A stretch of 64,000 nt of DNA from positions 62,001 to 126,000 of the forward strand of contig JAAVYA010000021.1 in NCBI GenBank assembly GCA_022790855.1, given 5' to 3'. Below the pieces are notes generated by a model. The model was not told the origin of the DNA, made no database searches, and saw only the letters and a program-made list of their open reading frames with translations. Below are positions 1 through 7,598 of this stretch, one piece after another. The number at the start of each line of letters is the position of its first letter. Within the stretch, counting starts at the first letter, position 1. Source of the stretch: Lachnospiraceae bacterium. GTDB lineage: Bacteria; Bacillota; Clostridia; Lachnospirales; Lachnospiraceae. The position numbers and the translations under genes were made by a program.

Positions 1-1
1 T

Positions 2-244
2 AAATTTGCGGGTCTTTATATCCAGGATCAAAATGAGCGGATCTACAATTACATCCGGACAGTGCTATCCAGCCGCCGCTTAGAAACCATTGATACAGAA
101 AAACTGCGGGAGCTGCTTATTCAATATGCACCCACCGATTTCAGTGGGATTTACCGGGGAATGGTGGAAACCTTTGGCAAAGAGAAGGGCTCGAAATATT
201 ACGCGGCTTTAAAACCGCATATCCGTATGATCCGAAGACTGTGA
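2..244 (+). CDS. C-terminal end of an unrecognised protein, cut by the window edge
   Basis: An open frame runs in from the left edge and stops at TGA 242-244, giving about 80 residues. The tail is rich in charged residues and Tyr and ends with a basic stretch (PHIRMIRRL). I do not recognise a family. An internal GTG at 62 could act as a start but has no good ribosome-binding site, so the simplest reading is the tail of a longer gene beginning outside the window. No terminator is obvious behind it; the next 200 bases hold the promoter of the DUF2975 gene. Confidence 0.45.
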   Translation, partial: KFAGLYIQDQNERIYNYIRTVLSSRRLETIDTEKLRELLIQYAPTDFSGIYRGMVETFGKEKGSKYYAALKPHIRMIRRL

Positions 245-342
245 GTTCGGCTGTTTTTCGAGGCATGTGCCTCCATTGTCCGCATTTGCTTCGTGTATAG
301 TGGAAATACGTAAAATAATTATTGTAAATCGATAAAAATATA

Positions 343-371
343 TTGCAATTCATTCTTTTCTCTGATATACT
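343..371 (+). promoter_or_regulatory. sigma-A type promoter for the DUF2975-XRE operon
   Basis: TTGCAA at 343-348 and TATACT at 366-371 are separated by 17 bases, about 100 bases before the DUF2975 start at 472. AT-rich sequence just upstream (318-342) contains ATTATTGTAAAT, which recurs at the XRE gene start (near 972). An XRE autoregulatory site there is possible but unproven. Confidence 0.55.
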
Positions 372-471
372 GTTTCTGTCAGATGAATTAGAGAACAGTG
401 TTTTTGAGACATATTGCTGCGTAAATTCTGGCGGCAATATGTTTCCAAGAACAAGAAATGGAGGAAATTTT

Positions 472-951
472 ATGGAACAGATTCGGATTGCAAACATTTT
501 AAAAGCGGTTTCCGTGGGAGCAGCCCTGGCAGGCGCCGTGTTCTTTTGCTGGTATGTGCCAAATGTAGTTGACAGTATTGCATTTGATTATCCAGAGGCG
601 GCCTGGCTGAAATGGCCCGGCCTTGCAGGAATATGGGGCATCGGTGTTCTTTGCTATCTGGCTTTGTGGGAGTTTTGGCGCATTTGTACCCGTATTGGAA
701 AAGACAATAGCTTTTGTCAGGAGAATGCCCGTTCCATGAGACATATTGGAATCTTGGCTTTTTTGGCTTTGGCTTTGCTCATGGGCGGTTCTGTGTTTTT
801 AATATGTATCCACTACATGAGCGGCGCTTTTGCATTAGCAGCCGCATTTGCCATGTGTATTGCCGGAGGGATTGGCATTGTATGTCTGGCTTTGTCCGTT
901 CTGATCAAAAATGCGGCAAAATTAAAAGAAGAGAATGATTTGACAATTTGA
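472..951 (+). CDS. DUF2975-family membrane protein
   Basis: The product has about 159 residues and four hydrophobic segments: roughly residues 10-30, 45-65, 90-112 and 118-142. The arrangement and the sequence after the second segment (FWRICTRIGKDNSF) match DUF2975 membrane proteins, which are almost always encoded next to a small YozG-like XRE regulator, as here. The start at 472 is chosen because GGAGG lies 8 bases upstream; a longer frame from 343 overlaps the promoter and is unlikely. The function of DUF2975 proteins is unknown. The pair resembles a small self-contained sensing unit at the membrane, but that is inference. Confidence 0.8.
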   Translation: MEQIRIANILKAVSVGAALAGAVFFCWYVPNVVDSIAFDYPEAAWLKWPGLAGIWGIGVLCYLALWEFWRICTRIGKDNSFCQENARSMRHIGILAFLALALLMGGSVFLICIHYMSGAFALAAAFAMCIAGGIGIVCLALSVLIKNAAKLKEENDLTI

Positions 952-968
952 AGGATGGGAGAATAGAT

Positions 969-1190
969 ATGATTATTGTAAATATTGATGTGATGCTGGC
1001 AAAGCGCAAAATGAGCGTGACGCAGCTTTCTCGTCAGGTAGGTATTACAATGGCCAATATTTCCATCCTGAAAAATGGAAAAGCAAAGGCCATAAAGGTG
1101 GAAACGCTGAATAAGATCTGTGAAGCCCTCCAGTGCCAGCCCGGGGATATCCTGGAATGGCGCAGGGAATCTTCGGATCAGGAGGGGTAA
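969..1190 (+). CDS. small XRE/Cro-CI family regulator (YozG-like)
   Basis: A protein of 73 residues that is almost entirely one helix-turn-helix domain. The recognition region SQVG/ITMANISILKNGKA and the downstream LNKICEALQCQPGDILEW are typical of the HTH_26/YozG group. ATG 969 is preferred over the upstream TTG 948 because 948 overlaps the DUF2975 stop and 969 has GGATGGGAG upstream. It is co-transcribed with the DUF2975 gene (17-base gap) and is followed after 1 base by the next membrane gene. It probably regulates its own operon. Confidence 0.85.
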   Translation: MIIVNIDVMLAKRKMSVTQLSRQVGITMANISILKNGKAKAIKVETLNKICEALQCQPGDILEWRRESSDQEG

Positions 1191-1191
1191 T

Positions 1192-2343
1192 ATGGAAATA
1201 TGGAGAAATCTGTTCACGGGTTTTCTTTATGCCGGGCTGTTTGGACTGCCCGCAGCCCTCACAGGATTCCACGTGGTTCTCTTATGCTTGAAGGAATATG
1301 GAAGCATGCTTCGCAGGTGGAGAAATGCCCTGGAAGTGATAACGGTATTTTTAGGAAGCTTGTATACTTTTGGATATTTACTGGTGGAAAGTGTGGAGCT
1401 CACAGCGGACTGGCCGGTGCAGCTGAGCAACGATCAGGTGCATACGCCGGTGGCCACCTTTGGGTGGCCTACCATAGCGGTATTGGCCTGTATGGGCATT
1501 GTGGGATATTTGATCCTCAGGCTGATTCCTCTGCGATATATGCCCCCTTTGGTGGTTGTGCTTGGAATCTCTTTTGTATATGCGGGGATTCTGGTAAATA
1601 TTTTGTGGTGTATACAGGTAAGCAAGGGAGAATACAGCCTGTTGGCGCTGTTTCCCATAAACTGCATCATGATGGCGCTGATCCAGATCAAGGATCTGAT
1701 GAGACAATGGAATAGTATGCAGCGGGAGGAGCCGAAAACATATTCCCATCCGTTTTTGCAAACATGCAGCCGTCTGCTGGATCATGCGGCTCTTTGGCCG
1801 GTGGCGGCGCTGGTACTGTTTTTGCCTGTATTTGGAGCGGTCATTGGGACTTTGGTCCTGCTGGGGCAGCGGCCGGATGATGTTATCACCGCCTTCACCC
1901 AGACCAGTGAATGGAATCTGTCCCAAAAGGTTTCTCCTCAGAATATTTATTACGATGAGCATTATCTGTGTACCGTGGCGGCGGGAGGACATAAAAAAAT
2001 CGTGAAGCCCCAGCGTCTGGGAGTACGTCACGGCCATAAAGTGATTGTAAATCGTCAGTTATGTATTGCCAATGCCTTTGAACAGATTCTGGAAGAGCGT
2101 GTGCCAAGAATCCATAGAAGGATCCGCAGATTTTATGATACCTATGGATTTCCCATTGCAAGGGGGATCCGGTCTCCTTATACAGCGGATTTGGTGTATG
2201 TATTGATGAAACCTCTGGAGTGGATGTTTTTGGCAGTTATCTATGTTTGTGATGTGAAGCCTGAGAACCGGATTGCAGTGATGTATTTGCCGCCTGTTAC
2301 TATAGAGAGCAAAACCCTCGGGGACAAGCGGGCAGGATGTTAA
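1192..2343 (+). CDS. multi-spanning membrane protein, probably DUF6688 family
   Basis: About 383 residues with roughly six hydrophobic segments in the first 250 residues. A conserved soluble tail follows: RQLCIANAFEQILEE, PRIHRRIRRFYDTYG, and a last segment MKPLEWMFLAVIYVCDVKPE. I place it in the DUF6688 family from memory of that C-terminal pattern; no function is established. The start at 1192 follows AGGAGGGG by a few bases, one base after the XRE stop, so it belongs to the same operon. A longer frame from 1120 overlaps the XRE gene and is rejected. Confidence 0.6.
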   Translation: MEIWRNLFTGFLYAGLFGLPAALTGFHVVLLCLKEYGSMLRRWRNALEVITVFLGSLYTFGYLLVESVELTADWPVQLSNDQVHTPVATFGWPTIAVLACMGIVGYLILRLIPLRYMPPLVVVLGISFVYAGILVNILWCIQVSKGEYSLLALFPINCIMMALIQIKDLMRQWNSMQREEPKTYSHPFLQTCSRLLDHAALWPVAALVLFLPVFGAVIGTLVLLGQRPDDVITAFTQTSEWNLSQKVSPQNIYYDEHYLCTVAAGGHKKIVKPQRLGVRHGHKVIVNRQLCIANAFEQILEERVPRIHRRIRRFYDTYGFPIARGIRSPYTADLVYVLMKPLEWMFLAVIYVCDVKPENRIAVMYLPPVTIESKTLGDKRAGC

Positions 2344-2404
2344 GAAAACGGAAAGAAAGCGGGGAATAGTTGTTATGGGTTCTTTCTTTATTCTAGAATA
2401 GCTT

Positions 2405-2550
2405 ATGGGAGCGTACAGAATCTCCGGAGGCGTGACTACAGGCCCTATAACGGTGCCTTTTATCATGTCTTCGGTATTGGTATTGCTTCGGTTCGAAGCG
2501 ATAAGAATTCCAGCGGCGGCAGTATGGATGCAGGATGGAGTAATCAATAG
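2405..2550 (+). pseudogene. DUF1538 membrane-protein relic with frameshift
   Basis: The translation from 2417 reads SGGVTTGPITVPFIM, the hallmark motif of DUF1538 transport-like membrane proteins. After the ATG codon at 2465 the family sequence continues only in the next frame (FGIGIASVRSDKNSS from 2470), so one base appears lost near 2470. That frame ends at TAG 2548. Only about 45 residues survive from a protein normally several hundred residues long. The relic lies between the DUF6688-like gene and the hydrogenase genes. Confidence 0.7.
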
Positions 2551-2667
2551 CTTGGAAGGAGCGGGAAGTATGCAGCAGACGATGGAAGAAGAAGCATGGC
2601 ATGAATACGGAGGCAGGAGCCATGATCTGCTCCGTAGCCATAGACCAAATGCAAAGGTTGGGATAAT

Positions 2668-2913
2668 ATGGAGACAAGAGTAGCGATTATTGGAGTGATT
2701 GTGGAGGAGGAGGCATCGGTGGAGAAGCTGAACCAGCTCCTTCACCATTACAGTCTGTATATTGTGGGACGTATGGGGATACCTTACCGGGAGAAGGGAA
2801 TCAACATCATCAGTATTGCCATAGACGCGCCCCAGGATATCATCAGCGCCCTGTCAGGGAAGCTGGGGGCTTTAAAAGGGGTAAGCTGCAAAGCAGTATA
2901 TTCTAAGGTATAA
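2668..2913 (+). CDS. TM1266-type iron-only hydrogenase system putative regulator
   Basis: An 81-residue ACT-like/NikR-C-like protein. It starts METRVAIIGVIVEE and contains LNQLLHHYSLYIVGRMGIPYR followed by INIISIAIDAP, the pattern of the TM1266 family commonly annotated as a hydrogenase-system regulator. It lies 30 bases upstream of hydF, its usual partner. It has no DNA-binding domain, so a direct transcriptional role is doubtful; ligand sensing or protein interaction is more plausible. Confidence 0.85.
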   Translation: METRVAIIGVIVEEEASVEKLNQLLHHYSLYIVGRMGIPYREKGINIISIAIDAPQDIISALSGKLGALKGVSCKAVYSKV

Positions 2914-2943
2914 AAAGCAGACAAATATGATGGAGGTATTTCT

Positions 2944-4164
2944 ATGAGCTTCAACCAGACGCCTTCTTCCAACCGGATCCACATCGGTTTTTTCGGAAGA
3001 AGGAATGCAGGAAAATCCAGTGTTGTAAACGCAGTTACCGGGCAGGAGCTGGCAGTGGTATCAGATGTGAAAGGAACCACCACCGATCCGGTGCAAAAGG
3101 CTATGGAGCTCTTGCCTTTGGGGCCGGTAGTGATCATCGATACGCCGGGAATTGACGATGAAGGGGCGTTGGGCGAGCTTCGGGTAAAAAAAACCCGGCA
3201 GACGCTGAATAAAACAGATGTGGCCGTGTTGGTGGTGGACATTCGGGAAGGGAAAAGCGCTGCGGACGAAGCATTGATCACTTTATTTACGGAGAAAGAT
3301 CTTCCTTATTTGGTGGTATATAATAAGGCGGATTTACTGGCGGATAAGCAGGAAGGGACAAAATCCTTTGGTCATTTGGAGCTTTCTGTCAGCGCCAAAA
3401 CAAAAGAAGGGATCCAGGAACTGAAAGAACGTCTTGCTTCCCTGGCAAAGCAGGAGGAGAGTGGCAGAAGGATTGTAAGTGATTTGGTGGATCCTTCTGA
3501 TTTTGTGGTGCTGGTGGTGCCCATTGATCAGGCGGCGCCTAAGGGGCGTCTCATTTTGCCCCAGCAGCAGACGATTCGGGATTTACTGGAAGCGGACGCA
3601 GTTACAGTCGTGGTGAAAGAAGACAGACTGGCAGAAACATTGCGCCAACTGGGCAAAAAGCCCAGGCTGGTCATTACCGACAGCCAGGTATTTGCCCAGG
3701 CGGCGAAAGATACGCCGACAGATGTGCCGTTGACTTCTTTTTCCATTTTATTTGCCAGATATAAGGGGAATCTCCGAAGCCTTGTCCGAGGGGCGGCTGC
3801 CATAGACCGGCTCAGGGACGGGGATCAGGTTTTGATTTCCGAGGGGTGTACCCACCACAGGCAGTGCGACGATATCGGTTCTGTGAAGCTGCCCCGGTGG
3901 CTTGCAGAGTATACCGGTAAGCAGCTTACGATCTCCCTTTCTTCCGGCACGGAGTTTCCGGAGAATCTTAGTGATTACCAGTTGGTGATTCATTGCGGCG
4001 GGTGTATGCTGAATGAGCGGGAGATGAAGTATCGGATGAAATGTGCCAAAGAGGCTGAAGTCCCCATGACGAATTATGGGGTTGCCATTGCCTTTATGAA
4101 AGGGATTTTAGAGAGAAGCTTGGAGGTGTTTCCCGAGGTGTTGGGGGAATTATTGGAGAAGTGA
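2944..4164 (+). CDS. hydF: [FeFe]-hydrogenase H-cluster maturation GTPase HydF
   Basis: HydF is the scaffold on which the di-iron subcluster of the H-cluster is assembled before transfer to the hydrogenase. At 406 residues it has the usual length. The N-terminal GTPase domain has G1 GRRNAGKS (18-25), G2 GTTTDP and G3 DTPG. The C-terminal cluster-binding domain shows Cys302 in CTHHRQC and HCGGC with Cys351 and Cys354, the three expected cysteines. The start has TGGAGG 9 bases upstream. HydE, HydG and the hydrogenase itself are not in the window, so the maturation genes are split in this genome. Confidence 0.95.
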   Translation: MSFNQTPSSNRIHIGFFGRRNAGKSSVVNAVTGQELAVVSDVKGTTTDPVQKAMELLPLGPVVIIDTPGIDDEGALGELRVKKTRQTLNKTDVAVLVVDIREGKSAADEALITLFTEKDLPYLVVYNKADLLADKQEGTKSFGHLELSVSAKTKEGIQELKERLASLAKQEESGRRIVSDLVDPSDFVVLVVPIDQAAPKGRLILPQQQTIRDLLEADAVTVVVKEDRLAETLRQLGKKPRLVITDSQVFAQAAKDTPTDVPLTSFSILFARYKGNLRSLVRGAAAIDRLRDGDQVLISEGCTHHRQCDDIGSVKLPRWLAEYTGKQLTISLSSGTEFPENLSDYQLVIHCGGCMLNEREMKYRMKCAKEAEVPMTNYGVAIAFMKGILERSLEVFPEVLGELLEK

Positions 4165-4444
4165 GATAGGTGTGGGGGTTTTGGAAACGGACGGCAAAGC
4201 AGGGCGGCCTTTCCTCACGAAAACTGGTGCAACGCTGCGGCGGACTAACTGCTGAGCGGTTTCATATTGCATTGTCGCTTGATCCTCAAGAAACAAATTA
4301 TTGTGAATCAGACAATCCTGCTATGATTGCAAGCCATCTTGCTTCTAAGATAAGAATGAAAGAAAGCGCTAAGGACAGGAAGTCTGAGGATGGGAAAAAT
4401 GTAATGAATGTGAAAGGAAATATAACTGGAATCCAATATGTTTT

Positions 4445-4627
4445 TCACAATGTGAATGGAGGAATTCAGAGTTATTAAACAAAAAGGAACAAGAAGCCGT
4501 TGCCCAGGATGAGGCTGCGTTTTTGCGGGAATTACACAGTATTTCCTATGATCCGGAAAATGAGTTTTTTCTGTCCGCCCAGCAAAATAAGTTTTGCTGG
4601 GAGATGAAAGAAAAGACAAAAATCTGA
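4445..4627 (+). other. possible coding remnant between hydF and the epimerase gene
   Basis: The 537 bases between hydF and the epimerase hold no convincing gene. One frame ending at TGA 4625 reads like protein (EAAFLRELHSISYDPENE) and stays open for about 60 codons, but has no clear start or ribosome-binding site. It may be the tail of a decayed gene. A second open frame from 4170 overlaps it partly and looks like chance. Confidence 0.25.
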
Positions 4628-4701
4628 TGGAAAAAGGAATCCATGAACTGTCCGGGATTCCTATCAGACATCAAAATAAAATATAAAAAAAGAGGTAGAA
4701 C

Positions 4702-5796
4702 ATGAAAGAAAAAAATATTGATTTACAGAACAAAACCATCCTGATTACAGGCGCAGCAGGCTTCATCGGCGGTAATCTTGCGGTAAAATTGTTTGAGACC
4801 GTCTCCCCCATAACGATTGTCGGGATCGACAATATGAATGATTATTATGACGTATCCATCAAAGAATACCGGCTGCGCCAGATTGAGGCAGCATCATCCA
4901 AAAGAGAGGGCCAGTCCTGGCATTTTGTGGAAGCGTCCATTGCAGACCGGGAGGCTCTGGAGAATGTATTTGAACAATTCTGCCCGTCGGTAGTGGTAAA
5001 TCTTGCGGCCCAGGCAGGGGTGCGGTATTCCATTTCCAACCCGGACGTATATCTGGAATCCAATCTCATTGGATTTTATAATATCCTGGAAGCCTGTCGC
5101 CATTCTTATGACGGCGGTAAGAAGGGGGTAGAACATTTGGTGTATGCGTCCTCCTCTTCTGTTTATGGGGCAAATGAAAAGATTCCCTATTCCACGGAGG
5201 ACAAAACAGACCAGCCGGTGTCCCTGTATGCGGCTACCAAGAAAAGCAACGAACTTTTGGCCCATGCTTACAGCAAGCTTTATGATATTCCCTCCACCGG
5301 ACTTAGGTTCTTTACGGTATACGGCCCGGCAGGGCGGCCGGACATGGCGTATTTCGGATTTACCGATAAGCTGAGAAAGGGCCAGCCCATTCGGATTTTC
5401 AATTATGGGAACTGCAAACGTGATTTTACCTACATTGACGATATTGTGGAAGGAGTTCTGCGGGTGATGCAGGCGGCGCCGGAGAAAAAAGCCGGCGGGG
5501 ACGGGCTTCCCCTGCCCCCCGTTGGCGTTTATAATATCGGCAATAGTCATCCGGAGAATCTGTTGGATTTCGTGGATATCCTGCAGCAGGAACTGGTGCG
5601 GGCCGGGGTGCTTCCCAAAGATTATGATTTTGAGGCCCATAAGGAGTTGGTGCCTATGCAGCCTGGGGATGTGGCCGTTACGTATGCGGACACCGCTCCT
5701 TTGGAGGAAGACTTCGGATTTCGGCCAAGTACAAGCTTGCGGGAGGGACTTCGGAAGTTTGCCCAATGGTATGGGGAGTTCTATGGAAAAATTTGA
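4702..5796 (+). CDS. UDP-glucuronate 4-epimerase (NAD-dependent epimerase/dehydratase)
   Basis: An extended short-chain dehydrogenase that interconverts UDP-glucuronate and UDP-galacturonate for capsule or exopolysaccharide. The Rossmann motif TGAAGFIGG lies near residues 18-26, and the catalytic pair is Tyr176/Lys180 in YAATKK. Family blocks are GIDNMNDYYDVSIKEYRL, NLAAQAGVRYS, ASSSSVYG, RFFTVYGPAGRPDMA and GNCKRDFTYIDDIVEG, all characteristic of the Cap1J/GAE group. The length of 364 residues is slightly long but normal. GAGG lies 8 bases before the ATG. No glycosyltransferases or other capsule genes are adjacent, so it is a stand-alone copy. Confidence 0.92.
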   Translation: MKEKNIDLQNKTILITGAAGFIGGNLAVKLFETVSPITIVGIDNMNDYYDVSIKEYRLRQIEAASSKREGQSWHFVEASIADREALENVFEQFCPSVVVNLAAQAGVRYSISNPDVYLESNLIGFYNILEACRHSYDGGKKGVEHLVYASSSSVYGANEKIPYSTEDKTDQPVSLYAATKKSNELLAHAYSKLYDIPSTGLRFFTVYGPAGRPDMAYFGFTDKLRKGQPIRIFNYGNCKRDFTYIDDIVEGVLRVMQAAPEKKAGGDGLPLPPVGVYNIGNSHPENLLDFVDILQQELVRAGVLPKDYDFEAHKELVPMQPGDVAVTYADTAPLEEDFGFRPSTSLREGLRKFAQWYGEFYGKI

Positions 5797-5840
5797 AGCT
5801 ACTAAATTTGATGGGAGAGATTCAGTAGGAAGAGGGACGA

Positions 5841-6017
5841 ATGAAAGTATTATGTATATCAGCTTCCAATATTTTGCATAGCGAAGAAAATAGTATTTCG
5901 CAAATTCTTTGTTTTAAAATTTCTGAGATTTTATCAGAGATTGTTGTAAAAGAAGTATACCCAAAGGGCACCCCGTATGCCACGCCCTTTGGGCAGGCAA
6001 TTAAGGTATACCAGTAG
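5841..6017 (+). pseudogene. N-terminal fragment of a flavodoxin-like NAD(P)H/FMN reductase
   Basis: A frame of 58 residues begins MKVLCISASNI and continues with ENSISQILCFKISEIL. This resembles the first strand and phosphate-binding loop region of flavodoxin-like FMN reductases. It starts 6 bases after GGAAGAGGG but then runs into the hairpin repeats at 5960-6052 and stops, about a quarter of a normal length. A short frame near 6070-6115 (HFSKAEKEKILKIGNG) could be the other end of the same gene. Family assignment rests on a short stretch. Confidence 0.45.
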
Positions 6018-6052
6018 GCACACCGCATGCCAGGCCTTTCAGACGGTGTGCC
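5960..6052 (+). repeat. two adjacent hairpin repeats (REP-like)
   Basis: CCCAAAGGGC at 5960-5969 pairs perfectly with GCCCTTTGGG at 5984-5993. GGCACACCG at 6017-6025 pairs with CGGTGTGCC at 6044-6052. The left arms and loops are related (GGCACCCCGTATGCCA versus GGCACACCGCATGCCA), so the two units look like diverged copies of one palindromic repeat about 50 bases apart. They interrupt the flavin-reductase fragment. They could be a REP/BIME-like element or simply bidirectional terminators. Confidence 0.55.
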
Positions 6053-6162
6053 CAGATTATTTGGTCATCATTTTAGCAAAGCGGAAAAAGAAAAAATTTT
6101 GAAGATAGGGAACGGATAGGAAACGAAGCGTTTTTCGGGGATGACGAATCGACATACAACCG

Positions 6163-6600
6163 CTATTTTTGGCAAATAAACATACCATATTCCTTGGGGA
6201 TGTTCAGAACGCCATGTATCATTTCTTTTTCTAATAGTTCCTTTAATGTCTGCCTGTCGAGTTCTGCAACAGGCGGCCGATGGGTCAAGGAGTAGATATA
6301 ATCCAATACATCATCCACATTGGTAACAGCTAAGGAATCCTGATAATCCAACCTTTGAATATGTGAAAAATGATTTTTTAATATCTTACATCCGTTTTGC
6401 AGTGTAAAACGTTTATTTGTAGTATCTGTGATACCAAAATTTTTACAAAGCCCTGCAATAAAAGGCATAATTCCATTTTCGCCATAGGTAGCGCAATAGA
6501 AATATCCGTCTTTTTTCAGTACCCGTCTGACTTGTATTGTTCTTTCACAGCGTTTGGTTGGTAAATTGGTTCCATATTGCCTCCTTTGGCAACCGCTATG
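6163..6600 (-). pseudogene. C-terminal part of a SAM-dependent methyltransferase
   Basis: Read on the minus strand from 6600, the open frame gives RRVLKKDGYFYCATYGENG and then about 100 residues ending at 6163. That is the late half of a class I methyltransferase (the ILKPGG-like strand and what follows). The SAM-binding half is missing. The frame follows the DUF3021 stop codon directly and in phase, with no start of its own. The only start with a Shine-Dalgarno (AAAGGAGG before an ATG near 6571) lies in another frame and ends after 19 codons. This is a truncated relic fused behind the DUF3021 gene. Confidence 0.65.
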
Positions 6601-7026
6601 TTACAGTTTATCCCTCTTAATCTTTTCCAAAATCCGGTTTTGCTTACGGACTTGCAGCCATAAATGAATATAGTAAATGATAGCTCCTATCACATATGGG
6701 ATGGAAAATGAGACGGTTAGATCTCTATACCCGTTAGGGTGAATATCTGTAACATAGGACGCAGCTTTTAAAGAAATCAAGATAACGGCGATAGCAATCA
6801 GATATTGAATGACCATCATAGCCAGGGGGGAAAATCGTTCCAGTCTATAATGCTGGGAAAGGACCCCCACGCCCAATACGCTTAACAGGAAAAACAAAAA
6901 CAGGTTCAATTGGGTAGGATTCATTTCCCTTTTCACAGAAATCTCAAAAATTGTGAATACGATAGATAGAACCGTATAAGTGATGCAAATAATGGGAATT
7001 ACATTTTTCTTATGGATCAGCTTCAT
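6601..7026 (-). CDS. DUF3021-family membrane protein
   Basis: A protein of 141 residues with four hydrophobic segments, at about 8-28, 38-57, 66-88 and 105-125, and a basic tail (VRKQNRILEKIKRDK). DUF3021 proteins occur as partners of small LytTR regulators. Here the start overlaps the end of the LytTR gene by 17 bases, so the two are translationally coupled. The presumed role is to sense a membrane signal and modulate the LytTR partner, known only by association. Confidence 0.85.
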   Translation of the reverse strand: MKLIHKKNVIPIICITYTVLSIVFTIFEISVKREMNPTQLNLFLFFLLSVLGVGVLSQHYRLERFSPLAMMVIQYLIAIAVILISLKAASYVTDIHPNGYRDLTVSFSIPYVIGAIIYYIHLWLQVRKQNRILEKIKRDKL

Positions 7027-7498
7027 TTTGAAATCCTCCCTGACTCATTGTGTGAAGAAATGAATTAAATTTGGCTTTATAGCTCCTGTTTATTTGAATT
7101 TTTTCGCCATTATCCAGCAACGCCATGACACGCATATTGATTTCAGGCTTTAAAGTGTTGATTTTATAAATATTCAATACGGTTGACTTGCTTACCCGTA
7201 TAAACCCTAATTCAAAATAGGCATGTTCCAAATCCTGAAGACGGACGTCAAGTCCTATTACATCATGATCAAGATAAGCAAATGTTTTTTTATCGACCGA
7301 CTCAAAGTAGTAGACGTCCTGTAAGGAAAATATGATTTTTTTGTCATTTACTTTCCCCAAAAGCTTTTGATGATGTTTTCTTAAAAAATCCAGGATTTCC
7401 TTTACTTCCGTTGTTTTCTTTCGATAATACACATCGATTCTGTCTTCCGGAAGCTCCTTTTGCTGATATTCGTTGACTTTCAATTCTGTTTTCCTCAT
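7010..7498 (-). CDS. small LytTR-domain transcriptional regulator
   Basis: 162 residues: an N-terminal segment of about 60 and a LytTR DNA-binding domain from roughly residue 62 to 155. Domain motifs are IFSLQDVYYFESVDKKTFAYL, FIRVSKSTVLNIYKI and NGEKIQINRSYKAKF. There is no receiver domain, as usual for LytTR/DUF3021 pairs. The ATG at 7498 sits inside a 27-base repeat that carries TATAAT (minus strand, 7512-7507) only 8 bases ahead of the start, which leaves almost no leader. The repeat may have replaced the original 5' region, or the true start may be an internal codon. Confidence 0.85.
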   Translation of the reverse strand: MRKTELKVNEYQQKELPEDRIDVYYRKKTTEVKEILDFLRKHHQKLLGKVNDKKIIFSLQDVYYFESVDKKTFAYLDHDVIGLDVRLQDLEHAYFELGFIRVSKSTVLNIYKINTLKPEINMRVMALLDNGEKIQINRSYKAKFNSFLHTMSQGGFQNEADP

Positions 7499-7598
7499 TA
7501 ACGCTCATTATATCATGAATCAGAGATTCATGACCGCCATTCGCCGTTCGTCCAACATGTAAACATGTTCTCCTCACTAACGCTCATTATATCATGAA
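7493..7598. repeat. 27-base direct repeat pair flanking a palindrome-rich spacer
   Basis: Positions 7493-7519 and 7572-7598 match at 26 of 27 bases. Both contain TATAAT on the minus strand. One copy supplies the start of the LytTR gene and the other supplies the stop of the neighbouring membrane gene. The overlap region 7510-7570 contains CATGAATC-TCT-GATTCATG and AACATG-TTTA-CATGTT inverted repeats (minus-strand reading). This looks like a duplication or a small inserted element. Confidence 0.6.

Noticed and set aside
1378..2037. 219-codon minus-strand ORF over the DUF6688-like gene
   Set aside because: Composition (many His, Gln, Arg) is that of an antisense shadow, and the plus-strand gene has membrane segments and family-like sequence.
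4170..4478. 102-codon ORF directly after hydF
   Set aside because: No recognisable motif, poor Shine-Dalgarno, and composition like untranslated sequence; a competing frame overlaps its end.
4894..5766. 290-codon ORF antisense to the epimerase gene
   Set aside because: Shadow of a GC-rich, well-conserved gene on the plus strand; no family motif or start signal.
7344..7577. 77-codon minus-strand ORF starting in the second 27-base repeat
   Set aside because: Overlaps the LytTR gene in another frame and has no domain; the LytTR frame is clearly the coding one.
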